Shown here piece after piece: positions 1 to 12,498 of a stretch of DNA of 64,000 bases. The stretch is from Zantedeschia hybrid cultivar (lineage: Eukaryota; Streptophyta; Magnoliopsida; Alismatales; Araceae): positions 16,540,001 to 16,604,000 of the forward strand of contig JARZZO010000011.1 of the NCBI GenBank assembly GCA_030544215.1. The letters are read 5' to 3'. The stretch's first letter is position 1, and the number at the start of each line of letters is the position of its first letter. The notes below the pieces were generated by a model. It did no database searches, was not told the origin of the DNA, and worked only from the letters and a program-made list of their open reading frames with translations. Both the position numbers and the translations under genes were made by a program.

Positions 1-2180
1 TTATATCGATATCTTATATATTATAATATTAGTCCTTTTAAACTTAACATAATTTGGTAATAAATCCTTGCAGTAAAGAATTGTTTAAAAGAAGCAAATA
101 TTCATGAAATATTCTTCAAACCGATGTTAAAATAGATAGAAAATATTTGAAATGACTCTAAAAAATAAAAGATTAAGCCCTAATGAACAGTAAAAATGAT
201 TTTAATTGGTCAAGCCCAATAATAATTTTTATTTTTTAAAAGTTTTTTGAATTGTATAGACACATGTGACATATTTAGGGTGACCTAAATTTTTTTTTTT
301 TTTTTTGCTTTGCTTGCACTGACAACCGATGTAGTAAATAAAACTCAAAAATTCAATATTGATATAAGTAACTTCTCTAGAGTGAGTTAAATTTAAACTC
401 ATGTTTAACTATAGTAAAGTTTACAAAAACTGACGGAAGCAAATTGTAAGGATTAAAAACTAAAAAAATTAAATATATAAAGATTAGTATCAAAATATAT
501 TAGATATAAGGACTTATTTTGAATTCATTATGTTTATAGGGATTGATATCGAAAAAATCGTTTCAATTTACATGCAAAAGTTTTTACATGTAAAAGGTGA
601 GCGAGCATATGTTGTAGGGTCATAAAAAATAAGAGGAAAAAGTCCATTTTTTAGGAGAGGTTGTTCTTTCGTTTGTTGTGATTATACTTATAGGAAAGTA
701 AATAGTTAGGGAATTTTTTCGTTCCTAGGTTTCAAAATTGCTTCAAAAAATTTTATACCTTTAAACTAAAGAAAATTGTTTTTTTTCCAAAAAAGTTTAA
801 CTTTTCTCCCACTTTGATTAGATTTCTCTCTTCCTTTTCTTAACAATGGTTGAGATTTAACATTAATCAACATGAAATTTGATTTTTTTAATGACACTTG
901 AGCAGAAAAAATATTTTGCTGCTTAAACAACATGAAATTTGATTTTTTTAATAACACTTAAGAAGAAAAAATGTTTTTCTTAGAATAAATTCTAATATGA
1001 GAAAAAAAGTTTATTTTCTCAAGAAATGAAAAGGTTTTCACAAACCTAGAAGATTTTCCTAGAATCCAAGGCCGGACCTCTCTTCCCTATGCTTCGAGGT
1101 GCTCGCCCTGGTCTTCCTTCTTCTTTGAGCTCAAGACCACCTTTACGGCTCATAAGCTCGCAGCCAATCAAGAGTAATACTTACTGCATATTTTGAGAGT
1201 AAATTTGACAACAAAATAAGGAAAAGTAGGATGACTTGTTTCTTTTGCTTTTTTATTTCATTTTAATTATGTGATTTTTTTTATACTAGATAAAAATGAC
1301 TTATTCTAGAATAAGAGGAAATAGGGGAACAAAAATGCTACAACTATTTATTCTTCCTAAAATAAGTATTAACTACACTTCCTTTATATATTTTATTTTA
1401 TTTTTTAATTTTTCATAACTAAAATGACTTATTCCAGATAGAATTCGAATAGAATTATCAAAGCAAAATAAATCAGATTACTTATACCGAAATAAGCAGT
1501 CTTGCTAGCTATCAACAGAATATCATACGACCGATCATCAGATCTTGGGTACTGTCAATTCCCAGAGGTGGGTCCCCATTTCGCATGGAGGTTAATTGCC
1601 AGAGGAGAAGCAAAACGCATATTACAAATCACAACCTTACTTTCTACTACGTTAAGTAATTATTAAATTATAAATCCCACTCAAAAGTCTTACGACGGAG
1701 AGTAGTGTTTTCTCTAATAAGTTAAAAATTGGCGACTTACATCAGGTTAATCTAACGGTTCATATTTCCTTCAGTGAAATAAATTGAGTATATTCTATTA
1801 TTTCAAACTTGTGTAGTAGTTAATTGAACATAAACCAAATTTTTAGAAAATGATTAAGATGACAAAACGTCTTCTCCACTTTTTTACCACATGATGCGCA
1901 TAAAGTTCTAGATATAAATTTCACAACTGACAGTGATAAACTAATAAAAAACCTTTAATTAAAATTTCTTCTTTAGTTCGATAAGAGAAGTAAGAAAGCT
2001 TTCTCATCCAGCAATAGTCCGGTTTGGGTTCCACTCGATGGCTATGTTTTCTGCTTCTGCCAAGTTCGATCTAAACTACACTGACTATATATTTGAACCT
2101 TACAGTCATCAAGCTAGTATAATTGAAAAACAAATGAAGATGTGAATGGCCCAAGTGTATGTACATGAAACAAAAATATC
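1..2180. other. AT-rich intergenic stretch without a recognisable gene
   Basis: No open frame here shows a recognisable domain. The stretch is AT-rich with poly-T runs (289-306). It contains a short direct duplication (listed separately) and, around 1240-1500, scattered AATAAG/CTTATTC words that resemble the Tourist-like MITEs found intact further right, so a decayed copy is possible. I see nothing else. Confidence 0.6.
869..975. repeat. Tandem direct duplication, 60-bp period
   Basis: The word beginning AACATGAAATTTGATTTTT occurs at 869 and again at 929. Similarity continues through the following CAGAAAAAAT/AAGAAAAAAT stretch. There are two imperfect units with a 60-bp period, and no coding sense. 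Confidence 0.7.
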
Positions 2181-2189
2181 TAATGTCCT

Positions 2190-2780
2190 ACTTCATTGGA
2201 GTGTTGGTTTCGATATTAATATTGATTTTGATATTTGATATCTTTTAGATATATAATATTAATATTAAAATTGATATCTGAGGAATGTGGAGGAGGACAA
2301 TTGAAGGAAAAAGAAAGAGTAAGATGCAAGAAAGGGAGGAAAGAGTAGGTCTTTAGATGTTCAAAGCTAATCTAACATTATTAATACAAACTTTAACTTA
2401 TATCAAATTTGCTATGGTAGTACACTTTGTTAATGCATGAATTTCAAAATTAATCGAACGTGTAGCTAAACACCCACTATGATTAGACTCTGTATCAGAA
2501 TTAATATTGACATGCTTGACATTTTTGATAAGATGTTTGATTATTATATTAGAAAGCACTGTCCCTATCAATTTTGATATTGTCATTACGAATGGGTGTT
2601 TGATTATGCTCTATCAATTTTGATATCTATACACTAGTAAAATGTGTTATTATAACAAATATATTATTGAACTTAATATTAAAAATGTTAGAGCCCAATC
2701 TGTATTTAACACTATTGAGTATAGAGACCTCCTCTCCTCTTCCATCTCACCTTTAACTTTCTCTTTTCCTTCATGCATAT
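2190..2780. repeat. Dispersed AT-rich repeat related to 29640-29960
   Basis: Both places share the same order of words. ATTTTGATATT/ATTAATATTGA runs are followed by an AGGA-rich purine tract, then a block with ACTTTGTTAA and a nearby ATGAA, then AAAATTGAT-type words. This suggests two decayed copies of one non-autonomous element. Ends and target duplications could not be fixed. Confidence 0.3.
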
Positions 2781-2989
2781 TTCTCTATGATGAGGGATGT
2801 TTCTCACCCAGCCTCGGCCCATTAAAGGTAAGCCTACGACAACCGGGCGTCCCATGAAGGCTCCCTCGAATTACATGTGCCCAAAGGTACTCGGCCATCC
2901 GGTCCAATCGCCTCCACCGCCCACACAAAAAGGAAGACGTGATAACCACAAGAGCTGGGAATAGTCCTACATTATAACATACAAGAAAC

Positions 2990-3030
2990 TCCACTTACTC
3001 CTTCCTTGTGAGGAGGACTTAAGGGTGGAG
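2990..3030. other. Junction region preceding a possible MITE
   Basis: This is a short spacer with a GTGAGGAGGA motif. It separates the AT-rich repeat at 2190-2780 and the GC-richer unassigned block 2790-2990 from the possible hAT-type MITE. No gene signal is visible. Confidence 0.3.
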
Positions 3031-3603
3031 ATGTCAACAGGTCGAATACGGTGCAGATAGTGGATTATCTATTTTTGTATCTGCTTTTCAAAAAGTGTAT
3101 CCGATAACCATCCGTTAACTATCGGAAAGCATATTATTCGAACCTATTTTTTTTATATCCAGATAGAAGCGATTTTCGATATACTACCATATAGCTACCG
3201 ACTACACTGAGAGGTTATACGAAATCTATTTGAAGTACAAATTAACTAATGAATTGTGCCATACAAAAGTTAAATATAAACATAAAACTAAACCATTTCT
3301 CAATAGTGACAAATTTTAAACTTGTCTCATTAAAAAGACAACAAAAATAATAATACAATATAACCAAAAGGAGAATATTTGCCGTTATATTCAAATCCAA
3401 GAATCCTAGTTCATATAGTTTTTAAATCAAACGAGTCAGGTTGAATAATGGTTGTGGTAGTGGGTCTATCCATTCCTGTACTCATTAAAGAAACGGTGTA
3501 TTCGTATCCATATCCGTTAACTTTGTGGGATATAAAATACTATCATCAAACGTTTGTTAAGCTAACGAAGAGTACGGATAATCGGTTACCATTTTGACAT
3601 CTT
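3031..3603. mobile_element. Possible decayed hAT-type MITE
   Basis: The left end reads AGATGTCAACAGGTCGAATA. The right end, read on the minus strand, starts AAGATGTCAAAATGG, so the two ends share the terminal word AGATGTCAA in inverted orientation. The left end also resembles the TAGGGGTGTCAACAGG end seen at 60081. The interior has purine/pyrimidine words such as GGATAATCGG. No clean 8-bp target duplication was found, so this remains tentative. Confidence 0.35.
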
Positions 3604-5290
3604 TATTTGAAAGCATCAAATCAAGATAAGTCATCCTTCCTTCACTCAACCGCTTATATCCTCCCACATCAGCCATCCATTAACTTGAACCCGGAGGGCA
3701 TTTCATCAAGGCCACACACAGAAAACCCACTAACATTTGTTGATTGTGCAGGAGTCACAGGACGCGACTCGATATTTCTTATGGACTCTTTCTCCCCGTG
3801 GCAGTCGGCTTCAGGTTGCTTCACTCTACATTCCTCCAATGTCGATTTCAATGTTGATATTATAGATCTCAAAATATCCATATTAAAATTAATAACATAT
3901 CAAAACTAATTCTACAACAAAATAGGTCATAGTACAGCAATCAAACACCTTATAAACTAGCTAAAAATGCCTAGACCCTCGTAGTTGGTCATTTGGAACG
4001 GGGTAAATAACAAACTAGATGAAAAAGAGTGAGGAAATGGAAATAGAAGCTGAGAGGAAGATAGATTTAGATTGCGCTAGTGGACGGAATAGGTTGAATC
4101 GAAGATAGTGAATGCATATATTCTCTGGATAAACAATAGTTTCGAAACTAACCGGGAGAAATAATGATCCTGCTCACTTATTAAATTATATATAGATAAT
4201 TAAGTTAAATAAAAAATGATTATAAAATAAGTATTAATTCAATGTAAATAAAATTAATTTAAAATTTTGTACAGTTTTTAGATAGGTGAAACAAATTAAG
4301 AATATTTTATTATTTTAAAGTTATTTGATACTACATATCGATAGTACAAATAAGTTTAATTTGTCCTGTTTGGTAGCATGCATATTAATTAGTATGCAAG
4401 GAGCCCACAGCTATCCCCTCCCCACATTAATTCACGGCTCGTAACAAGACCACCACTCTTCATCTATATAAGCTTCCACCGGCCAGAGAAATGGGTAAGA
4501 TAAGGGGTTTTTATGTTTTTGTTTCCAAAGGTGATCATTAGGGGTTTTTATGTTTACGGTTTCTAAAGGTGTTTATGTTTCTACGCAGCTGATCAGTGTT
4601 GGAGTTGGACTCTCGTCCGCTAAAGGTACCTTTAGTGTGTCGTCGGAAAATTTTAATTTTAAAATTATTGATCTTAAAACTAACTAAAATAAGATTCCTG
4701 ATTTTAAATCCATCATTTTTGCGATCATTAATGCTGCCCTATGATAGATTTTGGGATTGTCAATGAAAATCAGTTATTAGGGAAATTTTAAGGATCAACT
4801 GATTTTGACATCCGTTAATTTACGGTACACAAAATATATGAAAAAATAACATAAAATAATTTACAATACTCCAAATACAAAGAAAATGTCATTTTACGAC
4901 TGTTTACGATAATTTTACTATAAATGGTGAGGCAGATCCATTATCTTTATTATTTCATTTTTATTTATCTTCACGCCGTTGTTGAATTGGATTCCATCAA
5001 ACTTTCTTGAGAATGTGGTTTTAACAGTTTAAAACTTTTTTCATTCTCTGATGGATGAGAACAGAATCCTAGCTATGATTATCTTAATTTCTCTTTGTAT
5101 AAAGTGCCTGAGATTTCCATCTACCCGTCTGTGTGATGAGAATCATCCTGAGTATAAGGGATCCAACTGGTATCCGAAAATTCCTTTATCCGTCCGTTTC
5201 CGAAATTTAAGTCCAAGCTTCGATCAGATCAAAAGATTCTTCTTCCTTTGTATCGTCTAATTGTTCATTTTTATAGAAAGATTGGGAAAC
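3604..5290. other. Intergenic, no gene assigned
   Basis: A promoter-like TATA box (TCTATATAAGC, about 4465-4475) lies 20-25 bp before an ATG that is directly followed by a GTAAGA donor-like word at 4496. No coherent coding exon could be joined to it. The remaining sequence is AT-rich and the short open frames show no family motif. Confidence 0.4.
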
Positions 5291-5295
5291 TTTTG

Positions 5296-5565
5296 CAGGT
5301 TTCTTCGATCAGGAACAGCAGATCGGATGACATGAGATTCTCAACCTTCACCGGACGAAGATGCTCCACCAGTGGGCAGAGACGAGGGAGGACCGCTCGA
5401 CGTGCATGTAGGCAGTAGGCCGTGAAAGAGATGTTCCTGCAGATGTCGAACACTGAGCTCATGGCCTCCGTGGGGACTACTTCGTGGTGTCCACCCAGAA
5501 GCTCCGGGAGCGGTTGTTGGAGGACAAGTTGAGCAGTGCAGCCATCCAGCATTGTGAGCAGATCG
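5296..5565 (+). pseudogene. Unidentified coding-like GC-rich block, frame broken
   Basis: The block follows an acceptor-like TTTTGCAG at 5292-5299 and is much richer in GC than its surroundings. Read on the plus strand it gives protein-like pieces in different frames, for example KEMFLQMSNTELMAS and, one frame over, KLRERLLEDKLSSAAI. Frameshifts and stops separate them. I do not recognise a family. It could be an exon remnant or a fragment of a processed copy. A (GA)n run follows immediately. Confidence 0.2.
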
Positions 5566-5569
5566 TGAG

Positions 5570-5595
5570 CAGAGAGAGAGAGAGAGAGAGAGAGG
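5570..5595. repeat. (GA)n microsatellite
   Basis: An uninterrupted run of about twelve AG dinucleotides. Confidence 0.9.
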
Positions 5596-6722
5596 ACCTA
5601 TTCTGGTCACCGGAGGAAGGGAGTTTGGAGGGTATTCTGGTCCTTTCCTGACTTAATTTTGCTGGAGTTATGTGTTTAAGTAGGATTGAGTTAAAAGCTT
5701 AAATGGAGGTTGACGGTATAGGAATTAATACATGATAAAATGTTAGACTTTCCGTGTAAAGTTAAATATTCAAGTCGCACGAGTTTAGTTTTAAAATCAG
5801 AAAATATAGGGATTAATTAAAAATAAAAAACGCTTTCTTGAATTAAGAAAAGTCTAATTGAAGTTATTGATTGGAAGTAAAAGAAAATCAATAACCTAAA
5901 TCTTATGCAAGCGTGTTTCAACGCCAACCTTTTTTTTTTCAAAAAATAACTAAATAAAAATTTAAAGATAGTTCCCATTACATTAGAAGCCGCGCCAAAG
6001 ACGCCCCTGTATAACATGAAGCTAAAACTAGCTTCTAAATAAAAACTACACCAAATACGCCCTCTTATTAATCTCTTCCGCTGTGCTTGTAAGTTTCAAC
6101 AACCCGCCAGGCGGAGCACGATCACCCAGCGACGCATGCAGACACCGTCCCCGCCTCCTCCACTTCTATATGCGCCGTCCCCACACTCATCGCAGTGCCG
6201 GGCTGGTCGGCCGACCGCGGCGCGGCTGCGCAGCATAGGACATGTGACCGCCACCAACGACTACGACCATCCAACGCGAGCAATGAATGAGGCAGAGGAC
6301 ACGGCAAGCCCCCGCAGGCCGGCCTTGCCGGAGGGGGCACACAGCTGCGACTCCCCCCATAATGGGAGGTCACCTACTGCAGCGACCTGTCTTCTTTTTC
6401 TTGGCGCCCCCTGCATGCCCATCCCTCCCCACTAGCTTTCCATACACACGAAGCCATGACCGCATTAAGTACTCCACATAGCGAACAACCACATGAGACA
6501 ACCTTTATCACACCTCTCTTCTCTCCTGCGGGCTGCGGCATTTAATAGGTATCCGGATACAGTTTAAGAGGGTCCCTTGCTCAAGTTGCAAGCCCTATCG
6601 ATTGCTCAATCATGGAGATGATAGTGTAAGAATGATGGAATATATTGTTATGTACACAGGGTGGGGCATCACCCTTGAAAACTGCAGCATTTTCTGTAAT
6701 GCTGTCCGACCTGCAACCCCTG

Positions 6723-6723
<1 letters not shown>

Positions 6724-6753
<30 letters not shown>
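6724..6753. repeat. (CT)n microsatellite
   Basis: A run of CT dinucleotides with one TTT interruption. Confidence 0.9.
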
Positions 6754-7426
6754 CCCTGTCTACATATGTATCTATCTATTATGTATGAAAGTTTCTATAT
6801 GGTCTCTCTCTATGAACTTTTATACGACTGTTGGCATGGTTATAATTTGGAGCAGTCAGTTGTGAATGGGTGGCTTCCTTCGTGGAGGGGAATAGTCCAT
6901 TCCTGCTATGTCGATGATGTCCGGAGAGGTCTCCGGGGAAAACGGCCTTTGCATGGTGACGGCAGGCCTTGCAGGGAAACCCACGATTTGTTCCTTTGGA
7001 CGAAACCTCTGCGAGCCTCCACGTTCCATGCCTTCGCTTCTCGTGCTCTGCGGATAAGACCATGAGATCACACCTTGAGAAGCCAGAAAGAAGGCACGGC
7101 CATGCACAGATAGACACCCTAGGTCTCCTATATATCAGAGCTTGATATCTTAACAACTAACCTCGTGTCCGGCCGTAGCCGCAGTTATAAGTTTTCTACT
7201 CTTCCCTGCACAATAATGAAGCAAATATTTTAGCGTTGTCTCCTTTTTTGGTTCCCACTTAAGAAGACCAAGTGCAAGTAAAGTTTGAAAAAAAGAACTT
7301 CAAGAACATACCGGAATTCCATTCATTAATTACGTTTTGAGTTGTTAATTAAAGTCTTAAAAGAACACATATTAGAAGAAAAAGCACCCCTGTTAGCCCT
7401 CGCACAAAAGGTACGTACCAAGAGAA

Positions 7427-7455
7427 AGGATCTTCTAAGTGCACTTAGAGGATCT
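7427..7455. repeat. 29-bp near-perfect palindrome
   Basis: The two halves are AGGATCTTCTAAGTG and CACTTAGAGGATCT. Reversing one gives the other with a single A/G difference near each end. A related word, GTGCATTTAGAGGATCT, recurs at about 9019-9035, so this may be the tip of a repeated foldback element. Confidence 0.6.
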
Positions 7456-7700
7456 CTTCTCCATAACCAAAGGAACAGAGAAGGCGCGCACCAAAAGAAA
7501 CCAAGAAAAAGCACCGAGGATTCCATCATCCAGAGCTTGCACTTTGTAAAAGTTTAAGAGATAAAACTGCTACGTTGAATACATGAGTCGCTATATATAT
7601 CTTCTACACACTCATTTTGCATGGCTCTCATCATGGGATGAACACAGAGACATGAAGAGTGGACGAAAGAGGGTGGTGTTTCGTGCTATGAATGAAAGAG

Positions 7701-8221
7701 TTAATGGTGTTCAGGGTTGTGATTCCTAGGTCCGTAGTAATCTTCATGAAACCCTGGTAGCCTGTGATGGACTTCTTTGGTTTCTTTGGTAAACGTTCTC
7801 TTCTCCAGGGTACCTGAGCACTGCCCACCCTCTATGCAGAGACGAGTTTGCCCACCAGTTGGACTTCTCTTCTCCTCCTGGAAAAAGGAGAAACGCATGT
7901 TTTAACCACTGATCAGGATCAGGTAAACCAAAGGAACAACTCTAAGGACAACAAACAAGAACAATACACCTCAAACTAGCTAGCTAAACCAGTAGTTTAT
8001 GAAACCAGACACCCACCTGGAGTTTTCTTTGGAAGTGGAAAGTCGATGACAACTCTCCTTTCAGACGGATTCCTAAACAGGAATAGGAGAGAGTCAGCTG
8101 TGTTTCGTTCAAATAATTGTACAATAGAGAATATAAATGTCACACATCTCACTTGTGTACCTTGAGCCGTAATAAACAGTAGCAGCAAAAGGAGGAAGGC
8201 CACTGATATGGCAGGCCGCAT
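7701..8221 (-). CDS. RGF/GLV/CLEL-type secreted peptide precursor (three exons)
   Basis: The exons are 8161-8221, 8017-8072 and 7701-7877 (stop 7701-7703). Together they encode 97 aa. Junctions are GT-AG, preceded by a CTGTTTAG acceptor for exon 2 and a TTTTTCCAG acceptor for exon 3. Splice phases 1 and 0 join without a stop. The start MRPAIS is followed by a classic signal peptide core (FLLLLLLFI, residues 9-17) ending near AQG. The middle is variable and basic. The extreme C-terminus, DYYGPRNHNPEHH, fits the root meristem growth factor pattern: Asp-Tyr (Tyr is sulfated in the family), Pro at position 5, His at 8, Pro at 10, His at 12, directly before the stop. Known members are processed from precursors of about 80-160 aa and act through leucine-rich receptor kinases in root meristems. 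PSY-type sulfated peptides are the main alternative, but their Pro spacing differs. An upstream in-frame ATG at 8254 would add 11 residues before the signal peptide and is less likely. Confidence 0.7.
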
Positions 8222-8259
8222 GCTGCAGGAGTCGCTGGCTTCAAAAGAGCACAAAGGAG

Positions 8260-9270
8260 AAAGGATTGATGGAAAGGTATATGTGAAAGATGGGATCGGA
8301 GTTTATGAAAGGAAGAACGGTATGATGGGTTGTCTCAGTCCCTTCATGTGCCCGAAGGGGTGCAACAGAGAGTAGAGGCAGTAGCAGGGAGAGTGCTCTC
8401 AACATTCTCAAGTGTCCCATTAAATATATGGATGACCTTATACTCCGTTAGAGTTATGTCTCTGTCCAAATGCCTACATCTCCCCCAACAATTAAACAAA
8501 TCGGAGCCCAGGAATTTGTCGTTGATTTGTGATTACATCCCTAAACAAATTCCATTTCACTACTGTCACATCGGTTGGGTGGCATGTCCCCAGGTTCTTA
8601 ATTTTTTGGGCCCCTATCGAAGTTCTTGTTCCTGCCGTGTTTCCACAATACCCTTACCGTATGAGATCCCACTAAACTAACTCGCTAATCACGATCTTTA
8701 ACATTACTAATAGTATAGCTTTATCCTAATATATGAAGGCGGCTTCCTATTCTGAGGGCTCTTATCTTCTTTGTTTTTAATTAACAACTCTGTCAAGCAA
8801 AGCATTTGGTTGCACCGTCAGTCCAGTGGAAAGTGTTACACTTGGAGATAGTCCTATATATGAGAACTGATCTTTTAAGTAGAGAGTGACCCGAGTCAGT
8901 ATATACAGAGAAGATCATTTATAAGAAATTCTTTAAAGGAATTTCTTTTATTTTTACGTGGAGAATTTTTATGCAAAAATTCGTGCTCCTCCTTTCTGCG
9001 CACATATTGACGCAATGAGTGCATTTAGAGGATCTGTTCTCCTTATATATACATCACCCATGATGTAATAAAAGATAGTTGTTCTCATTAATGAAATGGT
9101 CAACATTCCACAATAGAAAATGAGAGAATACCTTAAGAAGAATCTTTAAGAGAGATAGAGTTATACGAGTCCATCAACCATGTAATCCCGGGGAAGAGTA
9201 AGTATTCCAATGAGAAAAAACCGACCTATCCCCCTATAATTAAATATTTTTCCTGAGGAAACTATTAATA
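8260..9270. other. Upstream region of the RGF-type gene; no other gene
   Basis: A TATA-like CATATACC reads on the minus strand near 8280, about 60 bp before the start codon. The rest is AT-rich without recognisable coding sequence. Confidence 0.4.
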
Positions 9271-9289
9271 AGTACCGAGCTTAAAAGTC

Positions 9290-11531
9290 TGTTGAATGGG
9301 GTATATAAGATCATTGCCAAGTCTTTGGCTCTTAGATTCAAGAGGATTGTGGATAGGGTTGTTTGTGGTTGTCAAGGTACTTCCATCAAAGGGAGACATA
9401 TACAAGACAATTTTCTTATTGCTCATGAAGCTCTTCATTCTATGAAGCTGCACCATAGGAGTAGTGTTGTGCCTAAACTTGATTTTGAAAAGGCTTATAA
9501 CAGCGTCAACTGGATATGCTTACTGGGGGTCCTAAGCAAGATGAGTTTTGGTGAGCAGTGAATTGGATGGATAGATCAGGGAATGTATTTCATCATCTTC
9601 TTTTGCAGTGCTAGTTAAGGGCCCCTTCCTCCTTCTTAAGTGGGAGAGGTCTTCGCCAAGGTGATCCTATTGCTCCCATTCCTTTCATTCTCATTGTTCA
9701 GATCTTGAGTAGTTTCTAGAGTAGAGCTGAGGATGTAGGCTTATTGCAGGATTTCAGGTAGCTCAGCAAAGGTGCTCTATCTCTCATCTTCAATATGCTG
9801 ATGATACTATTATGTTCATTTTTAGTGAGGAGGACTAGTTATTTGTGACTAGATTAATTCTGAAGCTACTTAGGGAGGTGTCTAGACTCTGTCCATTTTC
9901 ACAAGAGCCAGCTGATTGGCATCAATGTGGGTGTACAAGCTTTGAATAGGGCCACTTGTATTTTAGGTTGTCAGAGGGGTGATTTTCTGATATCATATTT
10001 GGGGATGCCTCTCACTCCTAGGAGCATCAGGTCTTCAGATTGGGATAAGGTAGTGCAGAGATTTGACAGTTGTTTGGCGGGGTGAAGGTTGAGCTTCTTT
10101 CTTTTGGTGGCAAATTGGCTTTATGTAGCTCAGTTCTGAAAAGCCTCCCTATTTACTTCCTTTCAATCTTCAGAGTCCCTATCTATGTTGCTAAGAGGCT
10201 GGACTCCATTTGAGCTAGATTTTTATGGCATGGGACATTTAATCCCAAAAGGGATGGCTTCCATGTTGGTATGACCACTCGCAGGTCCAAGATAAATGAA
10301 GGACTGGGTCTTAAGGATATCATACTCTTCAACATTGCTTTGTTGTCCAAGTGGCTCTAAAAACGGTTTAGAGTGATCCGTGGCTATGGAAGGAGGTGAT
10401 TTCACAAAGTATTATGCTCAGGCTAGGCTGTGGAATCTTCAGTTGGACTCTTTGTACAATCTATCCCCTATTTGGAAGAGTATCCTCTCAATAATAGATG
10501 TGTTCAAGGCAAGGTCATCCATTTTTGTGGGTAATAGTTCTCATATCCTGTTTTGGGAGGACAGATGGTGTAGGTCTCAACCTCTTCGCTTTTTCTAAGA
10601 TTGTTTGATATTTCATTGCGAAGATCACTATTGTGTTTCAATACTGACGGTACTTACCCTCTAACTTCCTGACGTCCTCTCTTTAGGAGGGATTTGAGAG
10701 AAGACGAGATCAATGACCTTATTTTGTTACTCAATGGCTGCAGCAACTCCAACTTAAACCCCCAGATGATGATATATGGTCATGGCATTGGGGTAAGAAA
10801 GGCATCCACTCGGTTAAATCCGTCTATTCCGTCATAGCGGATGGTGGCACTAGATACGCCTTCTATTTCTCTAGTTGGAAGGTCAAAAGCCCCCCAAAGT
10901 GCAGTTCCTCATGTGGAGGGTTTCCATTAATATATAGGTTGCCTATTTGTAAGAAATTGGTCCACTTCATCAAGGGCCTTTCTACAATTTGTTGCCTTTG
11001 TGCTCAAGAGGAGGAGTCAGTGGATCATTTGTTCATGTCTTGTTCCTTTCCTGTGGAACTTTGGAACTTAGTTTGCAACCAATTCCGAGTGGGAACTATG
11101 CTATGGGGCTCCGTAGATGAACTTTTGAGATCATGGGGGAGAAATTGCCTACGAAACAGGATAAGAGTGTTGGTGGATGATCTTTCATGCCACTATTTGG
11201 GTAATCTAGATGGAACGCAATATATAGCAGGATCTTTAAAAGGGAAGCCACAATCTGGAAAAGGCTACTCTCTTTTGTTTGCAAGAAAGTCAAAGAATGG
11301 GCCAAAGTCTCTTGCAATTTGGATTCTTGTGACTCCTCAACTTTTTTGTCTCCTTGAGGAGAGTTAAGGGAGGGAAGTGAGTGGCCTTGGTGAACGAGGG
11401 ACGTTGTTTGCACCTGCTTGGTGCTTCTTTTGTACATGAGGCTGATAGAGGGTAATTATTATACTTGTACATCTTCCTCTTCTTTTCATTTAATACTATT
11501 GTGATATTATCTATTTTCCAAAAAAAAAAGT
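9290..11531 (+). mobile_element. 5'-truncated, decayed L1-type LINE
   Basis: The reverse transcriptase begins with VYKIIAKSLALRFKRIVD and continues to KLDFEKAYNSVNW (9300-9515), typical of the plant L1 RT palm/finger. The catalytic box reads QYADDTIMF near 9793. A zf-RVT-type region with CLCAQEEESVDHLFMSC lies at about 10995-11045. Several frameshifts and stops make it dead. It ends in a poly-A run at 11519-11529. Imperfect flanking copies (GTACCGAGCTTAAAAGTCT on the left, GTTCCGAACTTAAAATCT on the right) look like an old target duplication. That places the 5' truncation just inside the RT, so the endonuclease is absent. Confidence 0.85.
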
Positions 11532-11533
11532 TC

Positions 11534-11900
11534 CGAACTTAAAATCTCATCTTTTTCCTTCGTCATTGAAAGAAATGTTGGCACATCTTAAGAATACTAA
11601 ATGGATGTAAATATGCATTAATATCTATATTTACTCTTAGGAAAACCGATCATATATAACTGACAAGTCTAAGACATAATTCCATGATGAGATGTATCTC
11701 TGAACTAGAACATGCCCCCCCCCCCCCCACCTCACAGAATAAGGGTCGTTCAGCCATTTTCTCAAAAAAGCAGTTTTGAAAATAAGTTGGATCCAACTTC
11801 TTTTTACTTTTTTATTCTTTTGAAATACAGTCACTCAATCTTGGTCGACGGCTTAATGTGTAAAGTGATGGGAATGAATGGGTATATATAAGCATTTTAA
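11534..11900. other. Spacer between LINE and SINE
   Basis: AT-rich, with a homopolymer C run of about 12 bp at 11717. No gene is seen. Confidence 0.4.
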
Positions 11901-12080
11901 CAAAGAGCCTATGATTCAACATTATTAGACCTCTCTTATACAAGGGAGATCATGTGTTCAAATTCCACCTTATGTAAGAGGAATTTGTCCTACAACCTTC
12001 TGAGAGCCTATGCCCAAATGTTTCTTGCAGGTGATACAGTCTGTCGGAAGAATTTTTCTGTCTACAGTGGGACCACCTAT
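11901..12080 (+). mobile_element. tRNA-derived SINE, decayed copy
   Basis: It opens with CAAAGAGCCT, as does the SINE at 18701. It keeps the same order of blocks: an ATTAGAC word, a B-box-like TGTTCAAATTCC near 11966, and CTTGCAGGT about 80 bp later. It has no clear poly-A tail or target duplication, so its right end is approximate. Confidence 0.55.
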
Positions 12081-12490
12081 AAGTTTTAAATGATTGATTG
12101 TTTAAAAGTCTCCTATTTAGAAGAAGTCATTAATTTAAAAGTATTAAAATATATATTCTCCCCGTCACAGAAGTTTTTAAAATATTTTTTATCAAAAAAG
12201 TATATCAAGCATTTTATTGCATCGCGTCCCATGGACGCATAAAAATGACAATGTTAACTATTTGACAAAGGCAATCAAAGAGAAGGCAGATTCGTCCACC
12301 TCTCATTTAAAGCCGTTCCAAGGAGAGCGATTGCCACCACGTTTCGCACGTTCTTGCCACGTACCTAAGCCCTTTGCTTTATTCCTATTGAAAGCTGCCT
12401 CTAACTACACTTAGTTTATCTCACTCTCCACTTAAATAGCCATTCAGGTTGATGCAGCATTACGATTCTTGGGTTTTAGAGTTATTGGTT
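12081..12490. other. Intergenic, nothing recognised
   Basis: Open frames here are short and show no family motif. There is a TTAAATAG promoter-like word near 12433, but no gene follows because a MITE begins at 12499. Confidence 0.4.
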
Positions 12491-12498
12491 CTCGAAAT

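Larger units (their letters stand above)
5600..7690. other. Intergenic, downstream of the RGF-type gene
   Basis: The GC-rich island 6110-6440 has long chance open frames on both strands but no recognisable domain. A (CT)n run lies at 6724-6753. A 29-bp near-palindrome lies at 7427-7455 and is listed separately. No gene is assigned. Confidence 0.5.

Noticed and set aside
6122..6481. Open frames of 60-100 aa on both strands
   Set aside because: GC-rich composition explains them and no family motif is present.
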